The notes: generated by a model not told the origin, from the sequence alone. 64,000 nucleotides of DNA from Fictibacillus solisalsi (GCF_900103485.1 NZ_FNHW01000003.1:124001-188000); one strand, 5' to 3'. Shown: positions 43,277 through 56,854, counted from the first letter of the stretch. Numbers and translations: made by a program.

Positions 43277-43744
43277 TTAACTGCCGAGAAGCTGGGAGAG
43301 GAGGTCACTATACTTCTTCTTTTCGTCTTCTGTATTCACGGCTCCATATTTCATTAAGGTTTCCCGAATCATTTCTCCTTGTTTTTTCTCACTCCAGCAG
43401 ACGTAAGCCTGATATCCGGGCGCCTGAAGGTAAGCATTGAGCATATTATGGTCAGGACCGAAAAAGAAAGCCAGATGATCAATAAACATCCGGATCTTGT
43501 TCAGATCAACGGGTGCAATATGCGTATCCAGGTGATATTTGTAAGGATTAAACTCATCACGTTGAAAAGATATACCATAGCATTCATCCTCCAGCAATAA
43601 CCCAGGTGCCGTTGGTAGAATAAGAAAAGGTGTATCCTGCTCATCATACCCGATAAAAAAATCAGTGCTGTTCTCATTTTTAACAGGCTGCCGTTTCATG
43701 GTGGCTCGTACGATCTCTTTTTGTGCAGTTATCAACACTACCAC
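43277..43744 (-). CDS. Protein of unknown function, about 155 residues
   Basis: No recognised domain, signal peptide or membrane helix. Seen: mixed alpha/beta composition with aromatic-rich stretches (FFIGYDEQDTPFLILP, RMFIDHLAFFFG) and a charged C-terminal helix ending DLLSQLLGS. Start uncertain: GTG 43744, TTG 43735 or ATG 43699; none has a strong RBS. It lies between the APC permease and hutP, transcribed away from hut. Confidence 0.55.
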   Translation of the reverse strand: MVVLITAQKEIVRATMKRQPVKNENSTDFFIGYDEQDTPFLILPTAPGLLLEDECYGISFQRDEFNPYKYHLDTHIAPVDLNKIRMFIDHLAFFFGPDHNMLNAYLQAPGYQAYVCWSEKKQGEMIRETLMKYGAVNTEDEKKKYSDLLSQLLGS

Positions 43745-43843
43745 TCTCTTTCATGAATTATTACCTACAGCTTGTCCGCTAGATTGCTAGTTTATACATT
43801 GGATTGTGCTGATTCGCTAAAGTGATAAGTTGTTGAAAGGGAA

Positions 43844-43872
43844 TTGACGAACAATTCAGAAACGAATAAACT
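43844..43872 (+). promoter_or_regulatory. hut promoter
   Basis: TTGACG (43844-43849), 17 bases, TAAACT (43867-43872), 48 bases before hutP. A weak CodY-like core (TTCAGAA) sits in the spacer, of interest because hut is CodY-controlled in B. subtilis. Confidence 0.65.
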
Positions 43873-43919
43873 GGGGATAGTACTCAGCTATTAGTGGAAA
43901 GATCGAAAGAAGTGGTAGG

Positions 43920-44354
43920 ATGTCACTGGCAGAACAAAAGCGAATTGGCAAGATTGCCATGCTATATGTGCTGGATGAAGGCCGGCAGGAAAGCGTGGAG
44001 GAACTGGGTTGGATTCATTGCAGCGGCAAGGTAGGCTCTATGGAATCCAATAAAATTGTTGCGGCGATTGAAACAGCGGCCAAGAAGAATGAAGTGATCA
44101 ACGGCAGTGTCTACCGGGAGACCCATGCGCTCTATCATGCGATTATGGAAGCGCTTCATGGTGTAACACGCGGCCAGGTTCAGCTGGGAACTGTTCTTCG
44201 CACCGTCGGTCTGCGATTTACAGTGGTCAGAGGCCAACCGTATGAGCAGCCGGAAGAAGGAGAATGGATTGCTGTAGCATTATATGGAACCATTGGCGCC
44301 CCCGTTAAGGGACTTGAGCATGAAGCCATTGGACTCGGTATTAACCACATATAA
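43920..44354 (+). CDS. hutP: Hut operon antiterminator HutP
   Basis: RNA-binding positive regulator that, with L-histidine and Mg2+, binds NAG triplets in hut mRNA and prevents termination. Seen: the HutP family core [38 protein letters not shown] and the C-terminal [17 protein letters not shown] with histidines used for metal and ligand binding. 144 residues. First gene of hutPHUIG; its targets lie just after its stop codon. Confidence 0.93.
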   Translation: MSLAEQKRIGKIAMLYVLDEGRQESVEELGWIHCSGKVGSMESNKIVAAIETAAKKNEVINGSVYRETHALYHAIMEALHGVTRGQVQLGTVLRTVGLRFTVVRGQPYEQPEEGEWIAVALYGTIGAPVKGLEHEAIGLGINHI

Positions 44355-44364
44355 CAAAAGCCCA

Positions 44365-44381
44365 TAGTGATTAGTGATCAG
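44365..44381 (+). promoter_or_regulatory. HutP-binding NAG triplets
   Basis: TAG-TGAT-TAG-TGAT-CAG: three NAG triplets separated by exactly four bases, the spacing recognised by HutP. They start 11 bases after the hutP stop and lie upstream of the terminator at 44391. Confidence 0.8.
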
Positions 44382-44390
44382 GGGGCTGTA

Positions 44391-44423
44391 TTTTAAGAAA
44401 ACAGGTGTGCCTGTTTCTTTAAA
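44391..44423 (+). terminator. hut attenuator terminator
   Basis: TTTAAGAAAACAGG pairs with CCTGTTTCTTTAAA around TGTG, between hutP and hutH. This is the switch that HutP is expected to release when histidine is present. Confidence 0.85.
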
Positions 44424-44476
44424 TGCAGCCTCTTTTTGTTTGCACTTCATTAAAGGGAAAAAGGAGCAGAATCGCC

Positions 44477-46009
44477 ATGGTTATTTTGACAGGAAATACG
44501 CTGACACTTGAGGAAACAAAACGAATCATGAAAGACGGTGAACAGGTTGCTGCCTGTAAAAAAAGTATGGAAAGGGTAGGCAAGAGCCGGAGTGCGGTTG
44601 AGCGGATTGTGGATCAGGGAGAAGTGATTTATGGCATCACCACCGGTTTTGGCAAGCTAAGTGATGTATATATTGCGCCTGAAGATACAGAAAAGCTGCA
44701 AATGAATTTAATCAGAAGTCATGCCTGCGGGGTAGGGGAACCGTTTCCGGAAGAGGTCAGCCGCCTAATGCTGGTCTTGCGTGCTAATGCCTTGCTGAAG
44801 GGCTACTCTGGGATCAGACCAGCTGTGGTTGAAACGTTGCTGAAGCTCGTTAACCATCAGATTCACCCGGTTATCCCCCAGCAGGGATCTCTCGGGGCAA
44901 GCGGCGATTTAGCTCCGCTCTCCCACCTGGCTCTCGTATTGATCGGGGAAGGGGAGGTGTGGTATCACGGAAAGCGAATTCCTGCGATGGACGCTCTGCT
45001 TCAGGAGGAAATTCTGCCGCTTACCCTTACAGCAAAAGAGGGGCTGGCATTGATCAACGGTACGCAGGCCATGACTGCCCAAGGGGTGGCTGCCTATCTG
45101 GAGGCCGAACAGCTGGCCAGCCAGGCGGAATCCATTGCAGCAATGACGATGGAGGGGTTAACGGCCATTACGGATGCTTTTGATAAAGATATCCATCTCG
45201 CCCGTGGCTACAGGGAACAATGTGAGGTTGCAGAGCGGATCCTATCCTACCTGGAAGGGAGCGGGCTGACAACCAGACAGGGAGAAGCAAGGGTACAGGA
45301 TGCCTATTCCATCCGTTGTATTCCTCAAGTACATGGAGCTTCCTGGCAGGCGCTGGGCTATGTAAAGGAAAAACTTGAAATCGAAATCAATGCAGCGACA
45401 GACAACCCCCTTATTTTTGATGAAGGACGGAAGGTCATTTCAGGCGGGAATTTTCATGGCCAGCCAGTAGCGCTGGCGATGGATTTTCTCAGTATCGCCA
45501 TGGCTGAATTTGCCAACATTTCGGAACGGCGCATTGAGCGGATGGTGAATCCGCAGCTTAGTGATCTCCCCGCCTTTTTAAGCCCGAATCCCGGGCTCGA
45601 ATCGGGTGCCATGATTATGCAATATTGTGCAGCCTCTCTTGTTTCTGAGAATAAAACGCTGGCCCATCCAGCCAGTGTCGATTCCATTCCCTCGTCGGCC
45701 AATCAGGAAGACCATGTCAGCATGGGAACGATCGGCGCCAGACATGCTTACCAGATCATCACAAATGTGAGAAGGGTGCTTGCTATCGAACTCATTTGTG
45801 CTCTTCAAGCGGTAAGGTTCAGAGGAATTGACCGGATGGCTCCGATAACGAGAAAAATTTATGAACAGGCCAGTTCGATTTGCCCGCCGATTACTTCGGA
45901 CCGTATGTTTTCAAATGATATCGAAAGAATGAACGAATGGCTCAAACACAATCGATGGGACAGCCTCATTAATGTGTCCGGTGAAAATCCTAAAGAAATG
46001 CAACGATAA
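44477..46009 (+). CDS. hutH: Histidine ammonia-lyase
   Basis: Converts L-histidine to urocanate and ammonia. Seen: the Ala141-Ser142-Gly143 triad ([11 protein letters not shown]) that forms the MIO cofactor, ITTGFG near residue 55 and NFHGQPVA. 510 residues from ATG 44477 behind AAAAAGGAG; the frame runs open upstream into the leader. All catalytic landmarks are intact. Confidence 0.95.
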   Translation: MVILTGNTLTLEETKRIMKDGEQVAACKKSMERVGKSRSAVERIVDQGEVIYGITTGFGKLSDVYIAPEDTEKLQMNLIRSHACGVGEPFPEEVSRLMLVLRANALLKGYSGIRPAVVETLLKLVNHQIHPVIPQQGSLGASGDLAPLSHLALVLIGEGEVWYHGKRIPAMDALLQEEILPLTLTAKEGLALINGTQAMTAQGVAAYLEAEQLASQAESIAAMTMEGLTAITDAFDKDIHLARGYREQCEVAERILSYLEGSGLTTRQGEARVQDAYSIRCIPQVHGASWQALGYVKEKLEIEINAATDNPLIFDEGRKVISGGNFHGQPVALAMDFLSIAMAEFANISERRIERMVNPQLSDLPAFLSPNPGLESGAMIMQYCAASLVSENKTLAHPASVDSIPSSANQEDHVSMGTIGARHAYQIITNVRRVLAIELICALQAVRFRGIDRMAPITRKIYEQASSICPPITSDRMFSNDIERMNEWLKHNRWDSLINVSGENPKEMQR

Positions 46010-46025
46010 AAGGAGGAAATGTAAC

Positions 46026-49895
<3,870 letters not shown>

Positions 49896-49907
49896 TAAAA
49901 AGGAATA

Positions 49908-49942
49908 AACCATCCAGAAGAATGGCTCTGGATGGTTTTTAT
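49908..49942. terminator. Terminator after the hut operon
   Basis: CCATCCAGA and TCTGGATGG with a nine-base loop followed by TTTTTAT; also serves the convergent acyltransferase gene. Confidence 0.88.
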
Positions 49943-50964
49943 TATGATTTTTCCTCCTTTTTCAGCATCCGGTTCAGCTTGGACCAGCGGAGCTCGATAA
50001 GCGGTTGAGCAAGTGCAATTACAGGCTTGCTGGCCAGGAACATAGTAATGATCACAGCGAGGACAAGGAGCATGACATAATAATTGTTGTCCTCGATTGT
50101 TGAGAACAGATCAGTTGTAAACAGATATTTCAAAACAAAACCGTGCAGCAGATAGATATATAACGTCCGCTCTCCGAATTCGGTAAAGAAAAATCTTCGT
50201 TTCGGTATAATGGCCAGAAAGCTGAACGTTGATAAAAACATTACCGCATACAAGCCGAGCCTGATTAAACCGCCATACCATTCATTATGCCCCAATATAT
50301 CCGCATAGGAAGAAGAAGACAGGAGCCAGTCCTTGGCATGATCAGGAATAAAGAAATGATAAGCCAAAAACATGAGTACGAGAAAAACCCCCGAAACGAT
50401 TCGTATGGATGGCTTAAGAATTTGTTTAAAATCCCGTTTGGTCAAATAGTGGCCCAAGAGAAAAACCGGAAAAAAGACAAACGTTCGCAGAAGGCTTAGG
50501 TAAGTCCCGATTTCTGTAATGTAACCAACCGCAATTCCGATGCCGACCGCGAGGAGCAGCGGGTATTTCATTTTTACAAAGACCTTTAAAAGGATGTTCC
50601 AAAATACAAGGCTTAACAGAAACCATAGCGCCCAATGTGGATCGAAAAAGTTAAGCTTCATTTCACTTTTATTATAAAGATCATAATAAAAAAATGAATA
50701 GATTAACTGGAAAACGATGTACGGGACAAGAATCTTCCTGAAGATTTTGGAAAGATATCCGTCCTTCAGTACTCCTTTGGTGAAAAATCCGGAGATTAAA
50801 ATAAATGCCGGCATGTGGAAGGTATAGATGAAATTATAGATGGTGTAAAGCCAATCACTTTGGCTTTTGATCGGAGAAATAAAGTGTCCGAACACAACCA
50901 AAAAAATTAAAATAAAGCGTGCATTGTCAAAATAATAGTCTCGTTCTTTTACTTGGGTTGCCAT
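49942..50964 (-). CDS. Acyltransferase-3 / fucose-4-O-acetylase-like membrane protein
   Basis: Membrane O-acyltransferase of 340 residues with about ten hydrophobic segments. Seen: YYFDNARFILIFLVVFGHF with the family's Arg and the conserved His, and FHMPAFILISGFF. Start at ATG 50964 behind TTGGAGGAATT; the long upstream extension to 51123 crosses a terminator and is not coding. Its target could be a cell-wall or capsule sugar. Neighbours give no clue. Confidence 0.8.
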   Translation of the reverse strand: MATQVKERDYYFDNARFILIFLVVFGHFISPIKSQSDWLYTIYNFIYTFHMPAFILISGFFTKGVLKDGYLSKIFRKILVPYIVFQLIYSFFYYDLYNKSEMKLNFFDPHWALWFLLSLVFWNILLKVFVKMKYPLLLAVGIGIAVGYITEIGTYLSLLRTFVFFPVFLLGHYLTKRDFKQILKPSIRIVSGVFLVLMFLAYHFFIPDHAKDWLLSSSSYADILGHNEWYGGLIRLGLYAVMFLSTFSFLAIIPKRRFFFTEFGERTLYIYLLHGFVLKYLFTTDLFSTIEDNNYYVMLLVLAVIITMFLASKPVIALAQPLIELRWSKLNRMLKKEEKS

Positions 50965-51090
50965 AATTCCTCCAACGTTTACAAGACGTGCAAATATAGT
51001 TATTCGTTTCTTTTTTTTGAGCAGGGTCCGTTTTTTTGTATCTCTTTCTATAATTCCCATAAATGACTGGTAATCTAACCTATAAATAAA

Positions 51091-51118
51091 AAAAGTACAA
51101 ACGGGAGTTTGTACTTTT
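51091..51118 (-). terminator. Terminator of the AI-2E-family gene
   Basis: AAAAGTACAAAC and GTTTGTACTTTT around GGGA; on the minus strand followed by TTTATTTATAG. Confidence 0.85.
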
Positions 51119-51146
51119 ACCATACCATTCTTTTCTTAAAAAGAGC

Positions 51147-52178
51147 TTAAAAATCAATTTTAATCTTAATAAATCCTGCACTGCGCAGAGCTTCATAGAT
51201 AATGACAAGTGCCGGCCCGACAATTAGTCCGATGAAGCCGAGGAGCTGGAAGCCAAGGTAGAGGCTGATCAGTGCGGCAAGCGCTGAAATTCCAAGGCTG
51301 GAGCCAAGAATCTTGGGCTCGATAATACGGCGGATTACTGTAAGAACAACAAACATGATGATCAAGCCGATCGCAAGGAAGTCATCACCTACTATAAAAT
51401 TGTAGATCGCCCAGGGAACGATAAACGATCCGGTACCCAGTATAGGGAGGATATCGACAAGAATGATGAATAAAGCAATCAGAACGGCGTATTTGACATC
51501 CAGAATCAAGAGGCCGATTAATGCAAGCACATAGGTGATAAAGCTTAAGATCAGCTGGGCACGGATAAATCCTACAGTTGCTCTGGACAGCTGGGTAAAG
51601 ACGAGCTCCACCTTTTCCCTCGCAGAGGTTGTAAACAAATTGAGAAAGTTGGCAAAAAGCCGCGGGAGATCCAGTGAAATTAAAAATAAAGCAACCAGAT
51701 AAATAATAAGGTAGAGCAGCAGCTGAGGAATGGCAGCCGCTACCGCAATGATGCCGTTGGTCAGTTTGGTCGCAAAGCTCCCGGCATAATTCTTAAACCC
51801 GTCCAAGGCATTCTGAACAGTCGAAAGGACTTCAGGAGGAAGGGAGGCATAGAGCTTTTCTACTTTATATAAATCTTTTTCAATCAGACTGAATACTTTT
51901 ACTGCATACTTCGGAACCATCGTAAGAAAATCAATCGTTTGAACAACAAGTGTGGTCGTCAGCCAGTAGGTAAAAATGCCGAATCCGGCAAGAAATAAAA
52001 TAAACACAATCGTTACGGACAGCAGCCTTTTAATCTTAAAGTTGTTTATAAAAAGTTTGATCGCGGGTTCAAGCACCAAAGCGGTCACAAGGGCTAAAAT
52101 CAATGGAATGCTGTAAGGAATAAGAAAAATGGCTGCAGCCAGCAGCACAATAATAATAATTACATTCTTTAGACGCAT
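51147..52178 (-). CDS. AI-2E family transporter
   Basis: Membrane protein of 343 residues with seven to eight hydrophobic segments of the AI-2E (UPF0118) type. Seen: helix pairs at both ends, a central amphipathic part and the LGSSLGISALAALISLYLG-type C-terminal repeat (quoted to 19 residues) followed by GPALVIIYEALR. Members export autoinducer-2 in some species, or act as Na+/H+ antiporters in others. No luxS is nearby. Function here open. Confidence 0.82.
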   Translation of the reverse strand: MRLKNVIIIIVLLAAAIFLIPYSIPLILALVTALVLEPAIKLFINNFKIKRLLSVTIVFILFLAGFGIFTYWLTTTLVVQTIDFLTMVPKYAVKVFSLIEKDLYKVEKLYASLPPEVLSTVQNALDGFKNYAGSFATKLTNGIIAVAAAIPQLLLYLIIYLVALFLISLDLPRLFANFLNLFTTSAREKVELVFTQLSRATVGFIRAQLILSFITYVLALIGLLILDVKYAVLIALFIILVDILPILGTGSFIVPWAIYNFIVGDDFLAIGLIIMFVVLTVIRRIIEPKILGSSLGISALAALISLYLGFQLLGFIGLIVGPALVIIYEALRSAGFIKIKIDF

Positions 52179-52270
52179 TTCTGTACATCATCCTCTATGT
52201 AGAATAACTTTCTCTCTAATTAAATGATTATATGGAACGGATAAAAAGTCAATCTGTAATATTGGTAATC

Positions 52271-53095
52271 TCATGAATTTTGCGAGTTTTTCCTTTGGTG
52301 CATGGTAACCAGGATGGCATTGAGCTGTCCCCCAAGAATAAGAATCATGGCGGACAGGTAGAACCAGATCATCAGCGTCAGCAAAGCACCAAGATTTCCA
52401 TATATCTGACGATAATCAAACAAAGTCACATAGTAGGAAAAACCAAGGGAAATCAGCTGCCATCCGATGGTTGAAAAGAAAGCGCCGGGAAGAACATGTT
52501 TTAATTTCAAGCGAACATTTGGGGCGATAAGGTATAGGGAAATAAACATAACCATGAGGATCACAAAGCCCAATGTCCATCGGGTCGTTGCCCAGAAATG
52601 AAAAGCTGGGTGATTGTATCCAAGGTGATTGGCTAAAAAGATGCCAATCGAGCTCCCAAAGACGGGAAGCAGCAATGATGAAACGATTGCAATAACCAGG
52701 CCGATGGTCAAAAGGATTCCCAGGAGCAGTTCCCTGATAAACGGCCGGTTCTCTTCTACATGATACGCTTGATTGAATACACGGATAATAGCGAGAATGC
52801 CGATTGAGGACAGCCAGAGGGTGACCAGCAGACTGATTGAAAAAATATCCCCGCGGCTTTGATCAAGAACCGAAATCAAGTTGTATTCCAGCAGGTTAAA
52901 TGCCTGAACAGGAGCAAATGGCCGGATAAGCTCCAGTACGGAGGACGACGAAATCGGCAGAAAGCCCAGTATGGAGAACACCAAAAACGAAAACGGAAAT
53001 AGAGAAACCAAAAAATAATAAGCAAGCTGTGCCGACAAATCGAACACTTTATCTTCAAAAAAACGCAATTTCAATTCTTTCAGAAATACAATCAT
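52271..53095 (-). CDS. YihY/virulence factor BrkB family membrane protein
   Basis: 274 residues, six hydrophobic segments. Seen: the family opening FDLSAQLAYYFLVSLFPF-like segment (VFDLSAQLAYYFLVSLFPF) near residue 20 and RTW/VFNQAYHVEENRPF around residue 110, and a YGNLGALLTLMIWFYLSA pattern near the C-terminus. Formerly annotated as ribonuclease BN, now viewed as a membrane protein of unknown function. Confidence 0.85.
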   Translation of the reverse strand: MIVFLKELKLRFFEDKVFDLSAQLAYYFLVSLFPFSFLVFSILGFLPISSSSVLELIRPFAPVQAFNLLEYNLISVLDQSRGDIFSISLLVTLWLSSIGILAIIRVFNQAYHVEENRPFIRELLLGILLTIGLVIAIVSSLLLPVFGSSIGIFLANHLGYNHPAFHFWATTRWTLGFVILMVMFISLYLIAPNVRLKLKHVLPGAFFSTIGWQLISLGFSYYVTLFDYRQIYGNLGALLTLMIWFYLSAMILILGGQLNAILVTMHQRKNSQNS

Positions 53096-53401
53096 AACAA
53101 GCTCCTTTTGCCTCGCTAGCTCCAGTATTCCCCTTGTTTCAGCTAAAGAGACGTGGAGGTCAAATTTTTTCGCCGCCTAAAAAATGATTGAAACCTTATG
53201 CCTGTTGAACCGTATACTTTAACGTGCCAAAATTCTTAAAAAGCAGAATTGAGAGGTGAAGGACAAAGTTGCGATAGGGAAATGGACGATGCATGTCTCC
53301 CCGCTTTTTAAGAGATGATAAAAAAAGAATTTGAAATTATTTTATGTGTTTTTGACTAATCATACGGTGTTTGAGCTGGAAATCAAGGAGGATATTCACT
53401 G
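53096..53401 (+). other. Intergenic region with structured leader before terC
   Basis: A 306-base gap between divergent genes. A possible -10 TATACT (53213-53218) would give a leader of about 180 bases. CTTAAAAAGC (53235-53244) and GCTTTTTAAG (53303-53312) are perfectly complementary over ten bases and enclose smaller pairings (GGGA/TCTCC). I do not see the yybP-ykoY manganese aptamer here, though it precedes many terC genes. Confidence 0.45.
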
Positions 53402-54103
53402 ATGGATTTTTTTTCAACCGAATTTCTGTCTGCGCTCTTATCCATTGTCATTATTGACTTGGTACTCGCAGGCGACAATGCGATTGTCATAGGGCTTGCA
53501 GCAAGAAATTTGAAAAAAGAACAGCAAAAGAAGGTTATCATCTGGGGAACGGTCGGAGCGGTCGTGATTCGTGCATTGGCAACACTGGCCGTTGTATGGC
53601 TGCTTAAAGTTCCTGGCCTGCTTTTGGCAGGTGGCCTGATCTTAATTTACATTGCCTATAAGCTCATGGTAGAGGAAAAAGACCACGACATTAAAGCACA
53701 GGACAGTATTTGGGCGGCTATCCGGACCATTATTATCGCGGATGCGGTTATGGGTCTTGATAATGTGCTGGCTGTGGCAGGAGCAGCGCATGGAGACTTT
53801 TTGCTCGTTGTTCTTGGTTTATTGATTTCTGTTCCGATCGTCGTTTGGGGCAGTACATTGTTCTTAAAATTGATCGACAAGTTTCCATTCATTATTACTA
53901 TCGGGGCTGCTATTCTTGCCTGGACAGCCGCGAAGATGATCGTTGGTGAACCGTTCCTGAAAGAATATTTCAGCAATCCATTCATAAAGTACGGTTTTGA
54001 AATTGTAATCATTGCTGCTGTGGCTCTCGTTGGCTGGCTAAAGAAACGTTCGGGCAGCAGGAAAACTGCAGAACCGGCGAATCAGCGCGAAAGCGGTGTC
54101 TAA
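53402..54103 (+). CDS. TerC-family membrane protein (YjbE/YkoY-like)
   Basis: Integral membrane protein of 233 residues, seven hydrophobic segments. Seen: DLVLAGDNAIVIGLAA near the N-terminus and DAVMGLDNVLAVAGAA in the middle, the two Asp-Asn motifs of TerC. Relatives in B. subtilis take part in manganese export or metallation of secreted proteins. ATG 53402 follows AAGGAGG. Monocistronic, ended by a terminator. Confidence 0.88.
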   Translation: MDFFSTEFLSALLSIVIIDLVLAGDNAIVIGLAARNLKKEQQKKVIIWGTVGAVVIRALATLAVVWLLKVPGLLLAGGLILIYIAYKLMVEEKDHDIKAQDSIWAAIRTIIIADAVMGLDNVLAVAGAAHGDFLLVVLGLLISVPIVVWGSTLFLKLIDKFPFIITIGAAILAWTAAKMIVGEPFLKEYFSNPFIKYGFEIVIIAAVALVGWLKKRSGSRKTAEPANQRESGV

Positions 54104-54109
54104 ACGAAA

Positions 54110-54152
54110 CGAAAAAAGCTGAAGCAGATGCTGTTCTGCTTCAGCTTTTTGT
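54110..54152. terminator. Bidirectional terminator between terC and the ABC permease gene
   Basis: AAAAAAGCTGAAGCAG and CTGCTTCAGCTTTTT around a short loop. Confidence 0.88.
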
Positions 54153-54160
54153 TGATTCAT

Positions 54161-55141
54161 TTAGTACACATCTTTTTTGGTAAATACGGCAAAGGAAACA
54201 ACGAGGCCTCCGATTGCCCATACCAAAAGGACAATCAGTGAAAAGCCGAGGGACATCCCTTCTATTGGTGTGGCCATTCCGCTGATGTAGTCTGTGAGGC
54301 TGAGATTAACCATAAACAAATATTTCGCACTTTCCCATGAAGAAACCATGTTGGAAAGAATCGCTCCGGCAATAAGTGCAGCCAGCATGATTCCCATGAC
54401 AGCAGCTGTGCTTCTTAGCAGAACCGAAAGCATGAAGGTTAAAGTTCCGACTACAAGGCACACAAACCAAACTAAACCAAATTCCATAAGGATATACTGC
54501 CATTGGGGTATGAGGTGAACGGTGTTCGTAACTAATTCCTCTCCGCTTGTGCTAAAACCGGTGAGCAGCGGCATGCCCCATCCCCCATAACCGAACACCA
54601 CGCCGGATATAGCATATGATAACACCGCGGATGCCGTCACAATAAAGGAGACGGACAAGATCAATGCTAAATATTTGCTCAATAATATACGCCATCGCTT
54701 GACTGGCCGGGTAAGCAGAAGCTTGATGGTTCCGCCACTTGCTTCCGATGAAACGAGGTCGGCAGCTACTACCATGACCAGAAGCGGCAGCAGCAAATCA
54801 ATGGAGTTTTCAACAAACACCCTCATGAATGTGGGGGCACCGGGAGCTTGCGGATTAATATTGTGATCCAAATAATACTGCTGCTGTGCCAAACGGATCT
54901 TCAGATATTTTCTCCAATCATCCTGCATCCTGCTAGAGCTCAGCCGGTTTTGTGTATCCACAATTTCCTGCTGAAGCTGTGTTCTCCAATCCACGTTCCC
55001 CAGCTTTTCCCGTGTTGTTTTTACTTCCTGATACTGTGCGTACGTAAAGAGAGGGACAAGAGCAGCGATGATGAGGATGATAACGAACAAACGCTTCTTT
55101 CTGAAAAGCTTCAGCAACTCGTTATGGACAAGTTTATTCAA
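54161..55141 (-). CDS. ABC-2 type transporter permease
   Basis: Exporter membrane subunit of 326 residues. Seen: one N-terminal hydrophobic segment, a large extracellular loop with a Gln-rich helix (about 35-100), then five more hydrophobic segments including ADLVSSEASGGTIKLLLTRP (positions near 125), the conserved ABC-2 coupling segment. Overlaps the ATPase gene by eight bases and is the last gene of a three-gene operon. Substrate unknown. Confidence 0.83.
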   Translation of the reverse strand: MNKLVHNELLKLFRKKRLFVIILIIAALVPLFTYAQYQEVKTTREKLGNVDWRTQLQQEIVDTQNRLSSSRMQDDWRKYLKIRLAQQQYYLDHNINPQAPGAPTFMRVFVENSIDLLLPLLVMVVAADLVSSEASGGTIKLLLTRPVKRWRILLSKYLALILSVSFIVTASAVLSYAISGVVFGYGGWGMPLLTGFSTSGEELVTNTVHLIPQWQYILMEFGLVWFVCLVVGTLTFMLSVLLRSTAAVMGIMLAALIAGAILSNMVSSWESAKYLFMVNLSLTDYISGMATPIEGMSLGFSLIVLLVWAIGGLVVSFAVFTKKDVY

Positions 55142-56045
55142 TATGCTCGCCTCCTGTCAGTTCCAGGAAAAGATCTTCGAGGGCAGGCAGCTTTGTTCGC
55201 ATCTCTTTCACTTCCACTCCTGCAGTAACGAGCATCCGATTCCAATTCCCGATTTGATTTTCATCATATAAGGTAATAAGATGTCCTTCCGATCGTGTGA
55301 CATTCGTGACTTCCCTGAGCAGGGATTCTGCTTTTTCCAGGGGTTCAGCTTTCCATACCACCCGTTCTTGTTCTGCCAGCAAGGCATGTACCGAGTCCAC
55401 ACGGATGATGCTTCCTTTTGAAATAATCGCCACACGGTCGCACATCAGCTGAATTTCACTAAGCAGATGGGAAGAAACCATGACACATAATTTTTCTTTT
55501 TCAGCGAGGAAGCGGATGAACTCTCTCATCTCACGTATGCCAGCAGGGTCCAATCCGTTGGTTGGTTCATCAAGAATCAGCAATTTGGGGTCTCCAAGCA
55601 AGGCCTGGGCAATCCCCAGCCTTTGCCTCATGCCCAGCGAATAGGTTCCGACTCTGTCATGAATCCGGTTTCCCATATCCACAAGTTCAACGACTTCATG
55701 AAGCCTTTTCTGCGGAATGGAGGGATCCATACGGGCAAAATGTTCAAGGTTTTCCCAGCCGGTTAAATAGGAATAAAGTTCCGGATTTTCCACGATGCAG
55801 CCCAAATCCTTCATCGCGTCGCCAAAATGGGTCTGAACGTTTTTTCCTCCGATTAAGACAGTGCCGGAAGACGGCTTAATCAATCCCACGATCATACGGA
55901 TGGTTGTCGTTTTCCCGGCCCCGTTCGGACCCAAAAATCCAAAAACCTCTCCAGGGTACAAGTCAAAGGAGATGCCTTTAATGATATCTTTTTTGCCGAT
56001 CGTCTTTCGCAGGTTATTTACGGATAGAGCAGGTGATTGGCTCAT
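55134..56045 (-). CDS. ABC transporter ATP-binding protein
   Basis: 303 residues. Seen: Walker A GPNGAGKTT, Q-loop region IVENPELYSYLTG, signature YSLGMRQRLGIAQAL (an LSGGQ variant usual in ABC-2 exporters), Walker B LLILDEPTNGLDP and the switch His in SSHLL. A C-terminal extension of about 80 residues is as in bacitracin- or Na+-export ATPases. Starts four bases inside the end of the SGNH gene. Confidence 0.86.
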   Translation of the reverse strand: MSQSPALSVNNLRKTIGKKDIIKGISFDLYPGEVFGFLGPNGAGKTTTIRMIVGLIKPSSGTVLIGGKNVQTHFGDAMKDLGCIVENPELYSYLTGWENLEHFARMDPSIPQKRLHEVVELVDMGNRIHDRVGTYSLGMRQRLGIAQALLGDPKLLILDEPTNGLDPAGIREMREFIRFLAEKEKLCVMVSSHLLSEIQLMCDRVAIISKGSIIRVDSVHALLAEQERVVWKAEPLEKAESLLREVTNVTRSEGHLITLYDENQIGNWNRMLVTAGVEVKEMRTKLPALEDLFLELTGGEHIE

Positions 56046-56854
56046 TTCTGGTCCTCCTCGCGAAAATGGATGAGGGAAGCTGTGCGCTCTCCGATTAATT
56101 GATATCCTTGTTTGTTGGGGTGAAAATGATCACTGTACAAATAATCATTTACATTCAGTTCAAAAAGGTCAAAAGTCGGTACATAAATGATATTTGGCTG
56201 AGCAGCTGCGGCGTTGGCCGAATCATAATTCCACTTTCTGACGATGCTGGAGGTCGTTTTCGAATCCTGCATGTCACTGAAGGGATTATAAAGCCCAACA
56301 TGATAGATAATACCGTTTTTATTCAGCATGCGGATTTTTTTATAAATGGCTTTTAAGTTTGAAAGATAAACGTCTTCTGTTTTATTGATAGTTTTCGATT
56401 CCAGTTCTTCGAGCGCTTGTCCTCCACGGAATAAATCATTGCCGCCAATGGTCAGCAGAATTACATCTGCATTTTTTATTTGCCGCTTAATCTGTGGCTG
56501 CTGGATTTGCTTAAGAAGCTGGACAGAGGTCTGTCCCTTTATGGCAGAATTGGTCAACTCGATTCGCTTTTTTGTTTTCTTTGCTAAATCTTCCTTGAGG
56601 TAACCAATGTATCCCTTGCCATCAGGATCTCCTGTTCCTCTTGTCAATGAATCGCCAATGGCCGCAATTTGAAGGGTTTTCCCTGATGAATCTTCCTTCT
56701 GTTGTTGTGCGGTATCCGGTTTTAGCGTTTCTGCCTGCCGGTTTATATTATCCGCAAAAAATTGATCCTGAAGGACCCAGGCAAGACCCGCCAGCCAGAC
56801 CAATGCGGATAAAATGGAAAGAGCTGTGACGAGAGATAGACCTTTTTTTCTCAC
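56042..56854 (-). CDS. Membrane-anchored SGNH/GDSL hydrolase
   Basis: Extracytoplasmic esterase-like protein of 270 residues with one N-terminal TM helix (about 8-30). Seen: block I GDSLTRG near residue 67, block III IGGND near residue 137 and block V DHFHPN near residue 243, giving Ser, Asn and Asp/His. First gene of an operon with the ABC-2 exporter, by a four-base overlap. It may act on a lipid or cell-envelope ester; the link to export is only contextual. Confidence 0.83.
   Translation of the reverse strand: MRKKGLSLVTALSILSALVWLAGLAWVLQDQFFADNINRQAETLKPDTAQQQKEDSSGKTLQIAAIGDSLTRGTGDPDGKGYIGYLKEDLAKKTKKRIELTNSAIKGQTSVQLLKQIQQPQIKRQIKNADVILLTIGGNDLFRGGQALEELESKTINKTEDVYLSNLKAIYKKIRMLNKNGIIYHVGLYNPFSDMQDSKTTSSIVRKWNYDSANAAAAQPNIIYVPTFDLFELNVNDYLYSDHFHPNKQGYQLIGERTASLIHFREEDQK

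Noticed and set aside
53150-53400. yybP-ykoY manganese riboswitch before terC
   Set aside because: The conserved blocks of that aptamer are not readable; only a generic stem is present.
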